Below the pieces are notes generated by a model that was not told the DNA's origin, did no database searches, and was given only the letters and a program-made list of their open reading frames with translations. A program made the translations under genes and the position numbers. A DNA stretch of 64,000 nucleotides from Glutinoglossum americanum (taxonomy: Eukaryota; Ascomycota; Geoglossomycetes; Geoglossales; Geoglossaceae): contig JAGHQL010000027.1 of NCBI GenBank assembly GCA_020080175.1, forward strand, positions 1 to 64,000, in the 5' to 3' direction. Below, one piece after another: positions 21,869-31,706 of this stretch. Each line of letters starts with the position of its first letter. The first letter of the stretch is position 1.

Positions 21869-22852
21869 CTGCTCCTACTGTATGGACTACATTCCGCTAA
21901 GATTCTACCGTCAGCTCAGTCTGATCAGCCTTTGGAGAATATTAGGCGTTTCGGATAAAGCATAGATTTGAGCGTTGCGGAAACAATCATATTTTCTTTT
22001 CGGCAAGGCAATGTTTCTGTCACGATGGACTCGGTTTTTTCGGCACCCAAATTCTTGCGATGTGCTCACAAGCAAACATGAGCTAGGTTCGTTTAGAAAG
22101 TACATATAAGAGGTGAACAGTACGGTTAGGTACTGACATCCATTACCTCTCCTACATTCGCAGGTCCTCGTCCTTGAGCTTGTATATTGAGTGAATTGAC
22201 TTTGATAGTGCATATCTCCTAGAAGTAGGTCAAGTGCCTTATCCCAGCCCGATCTAAGGCGGTAGCCATCACCAGCTAGCTTGGAGTTGCCTACCCCGGC
22301 CCTCCTAGATGCCTTGTCTCCAACGGTACCGGAGGTCGATGAGGGTAATTTAGCTCCCGGTGAGAGTACTATGCCATTGTTTGTTCTATAGTGGTATCCT
22401 ACATGCGGTGAATATCGGTACCCTCTGAGTCCCTCCAAAAAGGGGTGGATGGTCCAAAGTTCCCAACTGACACCTGTTCAACACTCTGGGTGGAGTTTTT
22501 GTTCTCGAACATTCTCCCTGTTGTAAATTACAAGGCTACAAGTTAAGCTATGTAGCAAGTTGCGAACATGCATCGGATGTGAACTTAGTCTGACGTTCCT
22601 TTGTCTGTCCGTAGATAATTGAGACATAGAAGATAGCAATGCAAGTGAAGAACCACCCTCCGGGTAATCAACTAGCACCCTTTAAACCATTCGTCTATAG
22701 CGGGAGCGTAACAGACTGCCCGGGCTGTTTGGCTTTCGGTATGGCGGTTAGGAGGGGGCCTGCGAGCTGGTCGTGGGTTAGGGTCGTGTGTATAGAAAGC
22801 TCTCCAAATAGTCGTGGAATCCACTCGGGCACTAGGAGATTATAGGTGATGT
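21869..22852. other. Intergenic region between RRP40 and POP7 (convergent)
   Basis: About 1 kb. A 175-codon open frame on the minus strand (about 21911-22438) has no family signature and is probably chance. Otherwise only 3' UTR sequence is expected. Confidence 0.45.
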
Positions 22853-23593
22853 TTACCGAAGGCTAATAAGGACTTCTACCATACTTGTCTTTCTGATCTG
22901 TGTTTCAGGAAGCTCTTCGTTCTCGATCCCGGCGTCATTGGGCTCCATATCGCTTGTCGGTCCTACCATCACCTGATTGGCCCCAATGTTGTTGCCCTCA
23001 GAACTAGACTCCGATCTCTTGCGTTTTAAAGAAGGCTCCTGCCTACTGTCTGCCGTCTTCGAACCTTCACCTTGCATCATCGGCCTCTCAACCTCGATGA
23101 TATCGTCGACCACCCCCACACTCCCTGTCCTTATTCGGACCCTACAATCTTTCTGGCCTTGAAAGAAGATCGCCAAATTCAGTGCCTTCTCAATTGCTTT
23201 TGCAGTAGCCTTCAAGCTGACTTCCTCGGGTTCTCCCTTTCTCTTTCTGCCAGTCTGCGAGATCTTGGTTTTGTCTTTACCCTTGCCTGAGAGATCAAAA
23301 TTGCCCGTTTCGCGCTTCTCGATGGCATCGAGAAGTTTCCGGACGCGCTTCACAGCGGAGATGAAGTGCGTACTAGAGGAGATATAGACGACCTTCTGGG
23401 TGTCTCTACCCGAGTGTGGCGAAGAGATTGGTGGATGAATGAGTGGGCGCTTTTGGATTCGGGCATCTGGAATAGTTTTTAGCCTGCGATTGTCTGAAAA
23501 AGAAGGAAAGTCTCTAGATGTAGACGCTGAGCGAATTGTAATCATATCGGAGCCTACGTTTTGGAAGTCGTTGTAGTTTAGCTGGTTTGGCAT
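22853..23593 (-). CDS. POP7: RNase P/MRP subunit Pop7 (Alba/Rpp20-type)
   Basis: Pop7 binds Pop6 on the P3 arm of RNase P and RNase MRP RNA. The Alba-type fold shows in ARIQKRPLIHPPISSP, then KVVYISSSTHFISAVKRVRK, AIEKALNLAIFFQGQ and VRIRTGSVGVVDDI, with the last strand in TSMVEVLISLR at the very C-terminus. A charged loop (Lys-rich, after KRETGNFDL) and a 60-residue acidic/Ser-rich insertion (with LKRKRSES) separate core elements. The start chosen is the ATG at 23593 (246 aa). The frame stays open upstream to 23788, only 25 bp from the RAV2 start, and an upstream intron with acceptor TTTTTCAG is also possible, so the N-terminus is uncertain. Confidence 0.78.
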   Translation of the reverse strand: MPNQLNYNDFQNVGSDMITIRSASTSRDFPSFSDNRRLKTIPDARIQKRPLIHPPISSPHSGRDTQKVVYISSSTHFISAVKRVRKLLDAIEKRETGNFDLSGKGKDKTKISQTGRKRKGEPEEVSLKATAKAIEKALNLAIFFQGQKDCRVRIRTGSVGVVDDIIEVERPMMQGEGSKTADSRQEPSLKRKRSESSSEGNNIGANQVMVGPTSDMEPNDAGIENEELPETQIRKTSMVEVLISLR

Positions 23594-23813
23594 TAGGTTT
23601 GGGTGGCTCTGCCATGTTATGGCAAATATAAAGGCTAGGCTATGAATTTGTGAGTTTAAGAGCAATCCATTTGTTGTTTTTTGCGTGGGGATCTGTATCG
23701 TTTTAGGGCTGTTGGGGTTGGTAAATATCGGACCTTCTAATATCCGATCCTCCGACTTCCGACAACTTCTAGATTGTTGCGGCATCACGAGTTAACCCAC
23801 CTCAACTCTAAAA

Positions 23814-24914
23814 ATGTCAACGGCGGTGTATCCTCCACTACCTGCAGATCGGCTCCTCCAAGAGGAAAATAATTCAATAGTAGGTATTTCCCTAATGCGT
23901 GCCTAAGTAAAGTATCTAGTAATATGTCTGACAAGGGGCACCAGTCACGAGAGTTAGAATGGCTTCTTATATCTATGCAAGAGTCTCTTGCATCACTGCG
24001 ATTAGGCCTCAGGGAATGCGTCGCCCTGCTCCAGCCTACAGAGCCGGGCTGTAAGCTTGTCCTCTCATCACACCGCTCGGAGTGCTTGAAGGGGACTATT
24101 ACCAGGGTGGGGACACGCATTGTTGCTTGTGTAGGTTGCACAGTATTATCCCAGTTCATCAATATTGTGAATTAAGGGCCTGATCTCAACCTCATTCCTC
24201 CTATAGGATGTACAAGTGAAAATGTACGGTCTAGCACCAACTAAGGGCTTCTCATATTACAAGCTCTCACTTGCGACAGACCTCTCCGAGCGATGCCTTG
24301 TATTGGACCAATTGGCAGAGGTGCGGAACCTCATCAATCAGTCATTAGATGTGGTGGATGTTTCTACATGGACGGGCGATCCCAAAGATGCAAACTTTAT
24401 ATCTGGTCAGCTTAGGCTGTTGTATGATAACATGCAAGAAGCACGACAAACTCTGAAAGTGATGGGTGGAAATAAACTATTTCCGTATAACCCTGTGGAT
24501 GCGAGGGTACCTGAACCTCCCCAACCCGCTGGCAGGAGTCTAACAGCTTTTCTGACATGCACAAAGATATTTGATCCCCCTCTTCCGGAGAATCTGTCCT
24601 TTGACATCTCGATCTCCGATGCCTCATTGCGAGTCGAGCTACGGACCCTTGAGCCTAATAACCATCCCGACACCCTTTCTAACTTTGGCTTCCAGCGGCT
24701 TGCCGCTGCAATCGGAGCTGCCAGGAAGCCTGAACATGACGAATCGAACGAGGTCTTCAGCTACAGGGAGGTTGATGTACGGGTCAAGGAGAAGGTTCGG
24801 GTTGAGAGCGCAGATCCTAATCTCATCGCTCTGATGGCGAAGCTGGCGGCGTTGGAACATAGCGTGGGCTTATCGAGGAAGGCATTGGATATTGTTATGG
24901 GTCGGGATGACTGA
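23814..24914 (+). CDS. RAV2: RAVE complex subunit 2 / Rogdi family
   Basis: Rav2 is part of the RAVE complex that reassembles V1 onto Vo of the vacuolar ATPase. Three exons (23814-23879, 23936-24130 and 24207-24914) give 322 aa, close to yeast Rav2 (351) and human ROGDI (287). Family features are the start MSTAVYPPLPADRLLQEE, ELEWLLISMQESLASL, LVLSSHRSE with KGTITRVGTRIV, and the C-terminal leucine-rich AKLAALEHSVGLSRKAL helix. The first intron acceptor (ACAAG) is not ideal but keeps frame and the conserved block. Convergent with SPC19 at 123 bp. Confidence 0.9.
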
Positions 24915-25037
24915 GCGAGTAGGGGTATTGTAGATTATTAGGGAAATAGCTGAATGGTGATTCCAATCCCCAAAGCTAACACGTTCGGGAATGCATTCCT
25001 TTGGGTTCGCGCTCAATAGTACTCCTTTTTGTGGCCT

Positions 25038-25677
25038 TCATTGTGCGGCCATACTCATTCTCAATTGTCTCTCCTATTTTGAAAATCAGCATTTGCCCAT
25101 TCGATCAACAGCACCGCCCTAGCGCATGGACTAACCTTCTGCTGTGCCTGCAAGTTCAGCCTACCGACCACATACCCCAGCCTCTCTTTCTTCTGCCGCA
25201 ATGCCCTCAAACGTTCAGCATTGCCCCCGGAAAACAATGTAGTTCGCCTGCCCTTGTCACCCGTCCCTTTCGATGATCTCACTGGTGCCGATGCTCTACC
25301 CTGCTGCGACAACCTCCCCTCTTGTAGTTCACATTTGGCGATCAAGCTCTGCTCTCTCCGTTCCAACTTACTGAGATACGCGTCTACTCTTCGTAACAAG
25401 TGCTCTACTTCGGGTTGAATCTCGTCCTGGAGGGACTTTTGGGCCGCAAGAAGCGAGGATTCTGCGACAAGCTCGAAGTGCTATTGTAGAGAAGTGTTAA
25501 TAGCTGCACTGGCGGAGGGTTAGGGTGGGGTTCGTGACGGCATACGCGCGTTGTTTGTAGGACTTTTCCGAGACGTGGAAAATCATGGACACCTGAGTGG
25601 AGAATGTTGATACTGGAATCGAGGAGTGATATAGAGGATTTGAGGGAGGCAACACAGCCCGCCAGCGAATTGTTCAT
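25038..25677 (-). CDS. SPC19: DASH complex subunit Spc19
   Basis: Spc19 is a subunit of the fungus-specific DASH/Dam1 ring that couples kinetochores to microtubules. Three exons (25677-25546, 25480-25136 and 25073-25038) give 170 aa. The N-terminus NNSLAGCVASLKSSISLLDS with INILHSGVHDFPRL is diagnostic, followed by TTRHFELVAESSL, a coiled-coil segment and a Gly/Ser linker, and ends LNLQAQQKERQLRMSMAAQ. The last exon is only 12 codons including the stop and is supported by a good acceptor and the matching family C-terminus. A 214-bp divergent promoter is shared with ATP18. Confidence 0.93.
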
Positions 25678-25891
25678 CGTTGCTGTTTGGCTAGGTGCTA
25701 TTATTGTTATTGTTGTTGCTTGGTGGGATTTTGTGCTCTTGTCGAGCGAGCCTTAGAGCAGCACCAGGTTTTTTCAGCCTTATAGACGACCGAACGTATC
25801 CGTGCGAGCTCTCCCGTAACAACGAACGAGGAGCAAATTCGAACATCAATCAAAAACCTCCTTCCCTTACGCCTCTTACTTTACTGTGGTC
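25678..25891. promoter_or_regulatory. Shared divergent promoter SPC19/ATP18
   Basis: The 214 bp between the start codons of the kinetochore gene and the F-ATPase subunit gene carry a TTATTG-rich run near 25696-25720 but no obvious TATA box. Confidence 0.5.
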
Positions 25892-26363
25892 ATGACGTTC
25901 TTTGGAATGAAAAAGTTCCCGGCTCCTATAGGTAAGCATACACGACCACTGTTATATCATCACGGTCCTAGAAACAGCACTAACATGACAGACGGAGACA
26001 TAGCTAAGCCAATGGCTCCCTTCTTTGCTGCTGGTACGATTCCCCACATTCAATTCACGGTTTACCGCCTGGTGGGGTTGTTTCCGGCCTCCTGCTGGGC
26101 TGATTATCCCGCTCGATGACTTTAGGATATCAGATTACTTACATACTTATAGGTCTTGTGATCCTGTACGGTGTCAACTCCTTCGCCGGTGCACTTGCGA
26201 ATTGTAAGTTACCTACTTAACGCTTTCGATTCTCCGTTTCTCCCTGGGGGCTTGGCCCAACTGATGGTTGTGGCTGACTCACAATATGTTCGTAGCCGAC
26301 GAGTTCAAGAATGATCCAAGAAATCCGAATGCGAAGGCTGTGAAGCCTTCGAAAGACCATTGA
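25892..26363 (+). CDS. ATP18: Mitochondrial F1Fo-ATP synthase subunit j (Atp18)
   Basis: A small membrane subunit of the Fo sector, involved in ATP synthase dimers. Four short exons (25892-25931, 26004-26033, 26153-26203 and 26296-26363) give 62 aa. The spliced start MTFFGMKKFPAPIAKPM, the APFFAAGLVILYGVNSF membrane helix and the end EFKNDPRNPNAKAVKPSK match the family. Without splicing no long frame is visible, which is why this gene is easily missed. The phase pattern 1,1,1 and GT..AG sites are all consistent. Confidence 0.93.
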
Positions 26364-26678
26364 GCTTCTGGGTTGTTGATTTTCTTGGGCGGAAGGGGCT
26401 GTGGTTTGGTGCTCGGAGAGTCCACCGTCCTTAGACTTAAAATGGAATTTGGGAGGGACTTGGCAGGGCGATTTGTGACATAAGATGCTTTTAAGGGAGA
26501 CATGCTGTAAAATCTTTCAAGATTCTAATTCACTTCGGGCCTGTGAAGGCTCCTAGTTGGTTTCTTATGGTCCTTTGCATTCCGAAGAGATCCGGAGGTT
26601 GATTCTAAGTCAACTAGGAATCCTTCCAGACTCTATAGGCGACTCTGCTGGGACATTTATTCGATATAGGACACTAGG

Positions 26679-27365
26679 CTAACATTCCTGGAGTTTACCA
26701 TCTTTCCTCGCCTCTTTAATCCTTTTCTCACACAAGTCCATCTGAGCAATGACCTCCACAAGTTTCGGCACTATGTTAACCGCGTCTGTAAACTCCCTTT
26801 GTGTGTTTCGTAATGCTGGAGGGACCAAAATACCGAACCAGCGCAGGGGATCGTTTGGAACACGTTTCCCTGTCGTGGCTGAAGATTCGTGTGTCACTAG
26901 ATTGGTTTTTGATTCGGATCCAGGTGTACCTGGAGTGGGTTGCACTAGTTCGAATGACGGAATAAGGTCATCTTCTCCTAAAGGTGAATTAAGCCTTCTA
27001 GTCGGTGTTAGAAATTAATTCCACTAGGTTTTCGAACTTCAAATGGAATACGTGCAGTGACTTTGTGGCCTGCATGCGCTCATCGTAGAAATCTTGGCCG
27101 TATTTGACTCTTCCTGTCGACAGGAAGTTTGCTTCGGCGAGAGAGATATAGCCCTGAACTCACCATCTCAGACATGGATCCATTGATAGAAACATAGCCA
27201 ACCTACAGATGATAATGATTTGGTTAGTTCGGTCCGAAGAGACTGATACTGGTCTAGCAGAGCGAGATATTGCTCCAAGAGTTGGTTAAGATGCTCCGAA
27301 ATATTAGACTGAATAATCTCATTGTTTCTTATAGGCACGCCCCTTGGAGACTTGTTTTTAGACAT
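26679..27365 (-). CDS. VMA22: V-ATPase assembly factor Vma22 (CCDC115 family)
   Basis: Vma22 works in the ER with Vma12 and Vma21 to assemble the Vo sector. Three exons are proposed: 27365-27207, 27153-27062 and 26997-26679, giving 189 aa. Family features are the coiled LNQLLEQYLALLDQYQSLR near the start, SSGYISLAEANFLS and GRVKYGQDFYDERMQA, and the C-terminal DPLRWFGILVPPALR followed by a helix ending near the stop. The second intron donor (GTCACT) is non-consensus; GTTCGA 29 bp later also keeps the frame, so that junction is uncertain. Divergent from the Mgr3-like gene with only 90 bp between start codons. Confidence 0.85.
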
Positions 27366-27455
27366 GGTCGTTCAATCGGGTCAAATGTGCTTTTAGCAGT
27401 TGTAGCTGGCGATACTCGAAATTCTACACGAACTTCACCTCACCATCACAAGAAA
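27366..27455. promoter_or_regulatory. Very short divergent promoter VMA22/Mgr3-like
   Basis: Ninety bases separate the proposed start codons. The right half is CA/CT-rich, consistent with a leader of the plus-strand gene. The frame of the plus-strand gene is open through this stretch, so its start could in principle lie further left. Confidence 0.4.
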
Positions 27456-29192
27456 ATGCGGCCCCCTCGATTATCGCCTCTCCATCGAATATACACCCCC
27501 CTTCGTCCCTTTAGACCTCCCAATACGCACTCAAAATCTCCCTACCTCCGACTGTTTTCGCAAAATTCCTTACTCCTCCTGGTCACCCCCGCAACGCCTC
27601 GGCCGCAACTCCCATTCCTTGCAGCCTCTGCGCACAGAAATCTACTCCGACAGCGTGCAGGACAATGGCAACTCTCGCGTCTGCTAACTACGGAGCGGAA
27701 GCGGTATATCAAAGAACAATTATGGCTCGCAGGGAAATACACAGTGTTTGGCTACGGGGCTCTTATTCTTATCTTTCTTATGTCCTTCGGCGTACAGAAC
27801 GAGTATCTGGAAAGAAAATACCCAACACCACGCGAGTGGACGATGGTCAGCCGGATGAATTACCGTAGCGCACGGCGGAGTGAAGAGCCCAGCGCTACAG
27901 AAACGGGAGTGACAGACTACGCTCGCAGCGGGAATCTGTACCGGATAATAATCGGGCGGCTGGAAAATCCTGATAAGGATGGGCAGGGAATTTCTGAACT
28001 GGATGAGGGCGGGATCCTCGTCGATGGCATTGGGAAAACAGGGGCAGATATCTCCAACAAGTCGGAGCCCTGGCGTCGTTGTTATTATAAGGTAGTGATG
28101 GGCGCCGCGAGGGCGGCAGAACATCTTGACGGATGGGTAATTGACAATACGCGCCATGTGTCCTTCCCCAAAGACGTGGTAATCGGGCCTGACAACCCAA
28201 ATCCCAAACCCGTACCCCCAGGAGCCCATGCACCACCGTTACAAGAGAACTGTTCGCCGGCTTATAAACCCCCGGAAGCATACTACCTGAAAATACTAAC
28301 GACGAGGGGCTTCTCAGCTAAACAGCGAGTGCTGGCCGCCCTTGCGTATGCGGACTGGCTGGACTTCAAGGGATTGCCTGATTCTGCAGAGGAAATGTAC
28401 AAGTGGGGTATCGATATTGCAGTCTCGACGCATCCGGATGCTATTAACGACATTGATAAATCGACTGGCATCATCAGCAGGCAACCTATGCATCTCTCGG
28501 AGAACCTCCTCCTTGCCACAACTTCCTTAGCTGTCCACCATGCTCGCAACAGGAATTTATCTGGTGCTCTCCCTATCTTTCTCTCGGTCCTCCGTGCCCG
28601 TCGCTCGCTTCCCGAGGCCCCTCCTGCTCCCGCTAGACCTACAGGAACCCAAGGTGCCGGAGAATCAACATCCATCCCAACCCTTATCTTTAACTTTTTT
28701 CAATCCATCTTCGTAGAAAGGCCTTACCCTCCCCCCCCTGCAAGCGGGGAGGATCTGCCCTTCCGTTCCCCAGCTGAAATCTGCGAAGAAGCGGGTGTCA
28801 TGGCTTATATTGGAGAAGTGCTATTCGCCTCTTCTGAGCATGCTGCAGGATTGAGCTGGACGCGCGACGCTGTGGATCTAGCGGAGGCCACATTTCAGGA
28901 AGTTGCGGATACCGAGGGTGATGAGCGGTGCCGTGAGTGTTTGGAGGTGGGGCTGAAGAATTGGCAGACAATGGTCTTGCAGATGGCGAAAGGAGAGGGA
29001 GCTGTAGGGGAAGAGAAAGCTGAGAACCAGGGGTGGAGTGCGTGGTTTGCTAGTAATAGAGGCGGGAAAGGAGGAGAGAGTAGGGTAAATTGGGAGAATG
29101 AGAGGGATTTGGTGGAGGGGCGGTATAGGAGGGTTAGGAAAATGCTGGATGCAAAGAACCCTGCTGGGTCAACTTCTGGCTGGTTCTTGTAA
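27456..29192 (+). CDS. Mgr3-like mitochondrial inner-membrane protein with TPR-like repeats
   Basis: Intronless, 578 aa from the ATG at 27456. Residues 1-80 are basic and rich in Arg, Ser, Leu and Pro, as in a mitochondrial presequence. One transmembrane helix lies at about 97-114, followed by the conserved EYLERKYPTPREW. The C-terminal half is helical, TPR-like (residues about 245-360 and 440-520), with RVLAALAYADWLDFKGLPD and SAEEMYKWGIDIA. In yeast Mgr3 joins Mgr1 as an adaptor of the i-AAA protease Yme1; this protein looks like its filamentous-fungal counterpart, but TPR proteins diverge fast and the exact orthology is inference. Confidence 0.75.
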   Translation: MRPPRLSPLHRIYTPLRPFRPPNTHSKSPYLRLFSQNSLLLLVTPATPRPQLPFLAASAHRNLLRQRAGQWQLSRLLTTERKRYIKEQLWLAGKYTVFGYGALILIFLMSFGVQNEYLERKYPTPREWTMVSRMNYRSARRSEEPSATETGVTDYARSGNLYRIIIGRLENPDKDGQGISELDEGGILVDGIGKTGADISNKSEPWRRCYYKVVMGAARAAEHLDGWVIDNTRHVSFPKDVVIGPDNPNPKPVPPGAHAPPLQENCSPAYKPPEAYYLKILTTRGFSAKQRVLAALAYADWLDFKGLPDSAEEMYKWGIDIAVSTHPDAINDIDKSTGIISRQPMHLSENLLLATTSLAVHHARNRNLSGALPIFLSVLRARRSLPEAPPAPARPTGTQGAGESTSIPTLIFNFFQSIFVERPYPPPPASGEDLPFRSPAEICEEAGVMAYIGEVLFASSEHAAGLSWTRDAVDLAEATFQEVADTEGDERCRECLEVGLKNWQTMVLQMAKGEGAVGEEKAENQGWSAWFASNRGGKGGESRVNWENERDLVEGRYRRVRKMLDAKNPAGSTSGWFL

Positions 29193-29740
29193 AAGCGGCT
29201 TCGGCCAGTGACTCGAATTCGCTATACATGTACGTGTACACAAGTCAAGTTGGCGGCGTCTGTTGTGAATATGTTTATATAATTCCTATCTATAGATGCT
29301 ATTTCACTTCCTTTGCCTAGTTGACGGGTATCGCGCTTTGTAGATATACAAAGTCGCGATTACGGTCCATCATATAGCCATTCTAGGGTATGCTCTAGCA
29401 ACAAATAGTTTAATCTTATGAGTGTGATACCCGTCCATCAATAAATGTCATTGATCAACTTGTTATGTGAGTATCACGCCGGAAAACATCAAGTAATAGC
29501 GGCCCTCCTCGCCAACTTTGCGTATAAGAAAAAGCCGTATAGATCCTCTAGACCATGGGTCAAGACCAGACCTCCTTTCCCAGCTATTCGCTAGATGACA
29601 ATAACTATGTGGTAGCAAAAAAGGATAAAAGGATAAAAGGATAAAAGGAATATTCCCTCTAGCATTGTTGGTACACTAAGAAATGATATGTGAAGTCCTT
29701 GCCACATCAAACATGTAAGTCCATGACCCTCTTAAATTTT
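29193..29740. other. Convergent intergenic region
   Basis: About 550 bp of AT-rich 3' UTR sequence of two convergent genes, with a small palindrome-like ACATGTACGTGTAC at about 29227 and a GGATAAAA tandem repeat at 29621-29648. No gene seen. Confidence 0.55.
29621..29648. repeat. Tandem 8-bp repeat (GGATAAAA)x3
   Basis: Three GGATAAAA units plus partial flanks in the 3' region between two convergent genes. Confidence 0.85.
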
Positions 29741-31706
29741 CTAAAAATGCTCACCCCTGCCATTCCTACTCTCCACTAACCTCACAATCTCCCTCAAAGC
29801 TTTCAACAAAGTTTCATCCAGTCTACTCCTTCCAGAACAAGTTTCCAAAAGCCTACCCGCACATTCTTTCAGCACAGCGCTAACCTTAACAACCCTGTCA
29901 TACAACTGCCCTTGTCCCTCAACTAATTCAATGGCGCCAAGCGTTGAGAGAGCCTTTGGTGGGAATTGGAGAGGGGGGTGTTCGAACGGTGTAGCAGCAA
30001 GGTCACCGAGGAAGTTTAAAGCGATGATATGCGCATAGAGGGCCGCAAGCAGGAAGTCTGTTGAGTTGGAGTTGCTAGAAAAGATTTGGCGAAAAATCGT
30101 AATGCCAGCGGCCGCTTCACCAACGACTGTGTTTTGGTGAGGGTTAGATACTGGTAGGGGGCGAGCAGATGAAGCAGGTTGTGTGGGTAGGCCTGACCGG
30201 ATAAGATGAGGCAGCGATAGTAGAGTTAGCTGATGTGGTTGTGCAACTGTCGATGGGGGTAAATGCGGTGGTGGTATCGTGCGTATAAGAGTTATGGGTG
30301 TAGTGTGAAGTTGTAGCATCGTCGATGGAAACAACCTGGCAGCATCTTCTAGCATGCTGATGATCATAGGTACTTCTTTGCTCATCATTGTGAGCGGTCG
30401 ATAGATTCGTTCAGGGGTTGTCGGGGGCGTTGGATTCCCTGAGGTGTGTAGACTAGCAAAACAGTCTAGCCGCCCTGAGGTACCCCATATGGACGTCTTA
30501 CCGCTGTCTGTCCTTAAGGGCCATTCATTTGTTGGAGTTGTGGGGGGGCTGATTGGCTGACTGTTTGAGTGCAGTTGAGACGCCTGCGCTAATGACTCAG
30601 GAGCTAATCCCGAGATATCTTCAGAAGATGGCGGAGAAGATATGTGGATCATCTTTGGCCTTGATGGTGCTAAAGCGGTGGCATATTGCTAATTCAAGGA
30701 AATGTTACAAGTTGTCTTCTTGGAACGTTATATCAATATGGAAGCGACTTACGAAGGAATTTTCTGATTCTCTGTAACTCGCACCGCTACTATCGCTCAC
30801 CCAGCTTGATACTCTTGGTTGCCTCCGCCGTACAGGGAGGGTCTGGGAGGCGTCATATTCTTGACCCCTACAGCTCGAGGAATCATCTAGCCACGAGTAG
30901 CAACTAGTCTGGCCAGCGAGCCAGCTATCCTCTGTTTCAGAGATAGAGGCTCCCCTTTGAGTGGGTGTGCGGATTGCATCACCCTCAGACCCCAACGCGC
31001 AAGAAAGCCGTCCGGACACCACAAATGGATCTGGTGAGTTCTCCTTATTAACCGCGTAGTCTTCGAAAATACATATCTCCTCACAGGGAGACCCTGGCTG
31101 CGAGTAAGAGCAATCTGTGCAGTTGGGCTCATCTTCGCCTCGTACTTGAAGATATACAGCTTGAAGGTCCTTATTCTCTGGCGGAAACATTCCCATGTCC
31201 AAAAATGTATCGGGGCTTCTAGATGCGGGCGAATTGCATAAGTCCGTCGAGATCGCATGTTGGAAGCTTCCCTCTGGCGCACAGTCGTGGGCGTCTTCCC
31301 AAGGAGTTAGCTTCGAGGGAGCTTTTTGGTTACAGTTTCTAAAGTCTCGCGTAGTGGGTCGTTTGTCCGGTAGTATTAAAGGAAATGGCTCAATCATTCT
31401 GCTTACTGATCGAGTTAGCAGACTTCGGGCTCTCCGTGGCCCCTCTAGCCCATCAAGGTCGGATCCCTTTGGGCGCTCTCTAAGAAGAAAGAAGGAGGAG
31501 CGAGTTGGTTTGACTCGGCGAGCCGACTTTGATCGAGGGACCCAAAAACATTTGCTGGATGAGATTGACTCTTCCTCGAGCGCAGCAGGCATCGGTGGCA
31601 ATGAGAGACGCTTCGCTTCCGCCATCTGGTTGTCCGTTGCAATATGTATAATATTGCCTCTAGGAGTTAAGAGATCGGGGGCGGCTCTCTCGTCAAAAGA
31701 AGACAC
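29741..31706 (-). CDS. Unknown protein with KEN motif and helical C-terminal region
   Basis: Not recognised. Two exons (31706-30753 and 30688-29741; a 64-bp intron GTAAGT..TTAG, phase 0) give 633 aa. The N-terminal 310 residues are disordered, with basic clusters (SKSARRVKPTRS, GPRRARSLLTR) and an AVNKENSPDP segment (KEN at about 221-223) that resembles an APC/C degron followed by a CDK-type SP site. After a Pro/Ser/Thr-rich linker, residues about 490-630 look folded and helical: GITIFRQIFSS, FLLAALYAHIIALNFLGDLA and a Leu-rich C-terminal helix. That C-terminal layout recalls fungal regulators with a helical dimer domain, but I see no Zn cluster. A nuclear or cell-cycle role is only an inference. 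Confidence 0.75.

Noticed and set aside
21911-22438. A 175-codon open frame on the minus strand between RRP40 and POP7.
   Set aside because: No recognisable domain, no splice context, scattered residues; it lies where two 3' UTRs are expected.
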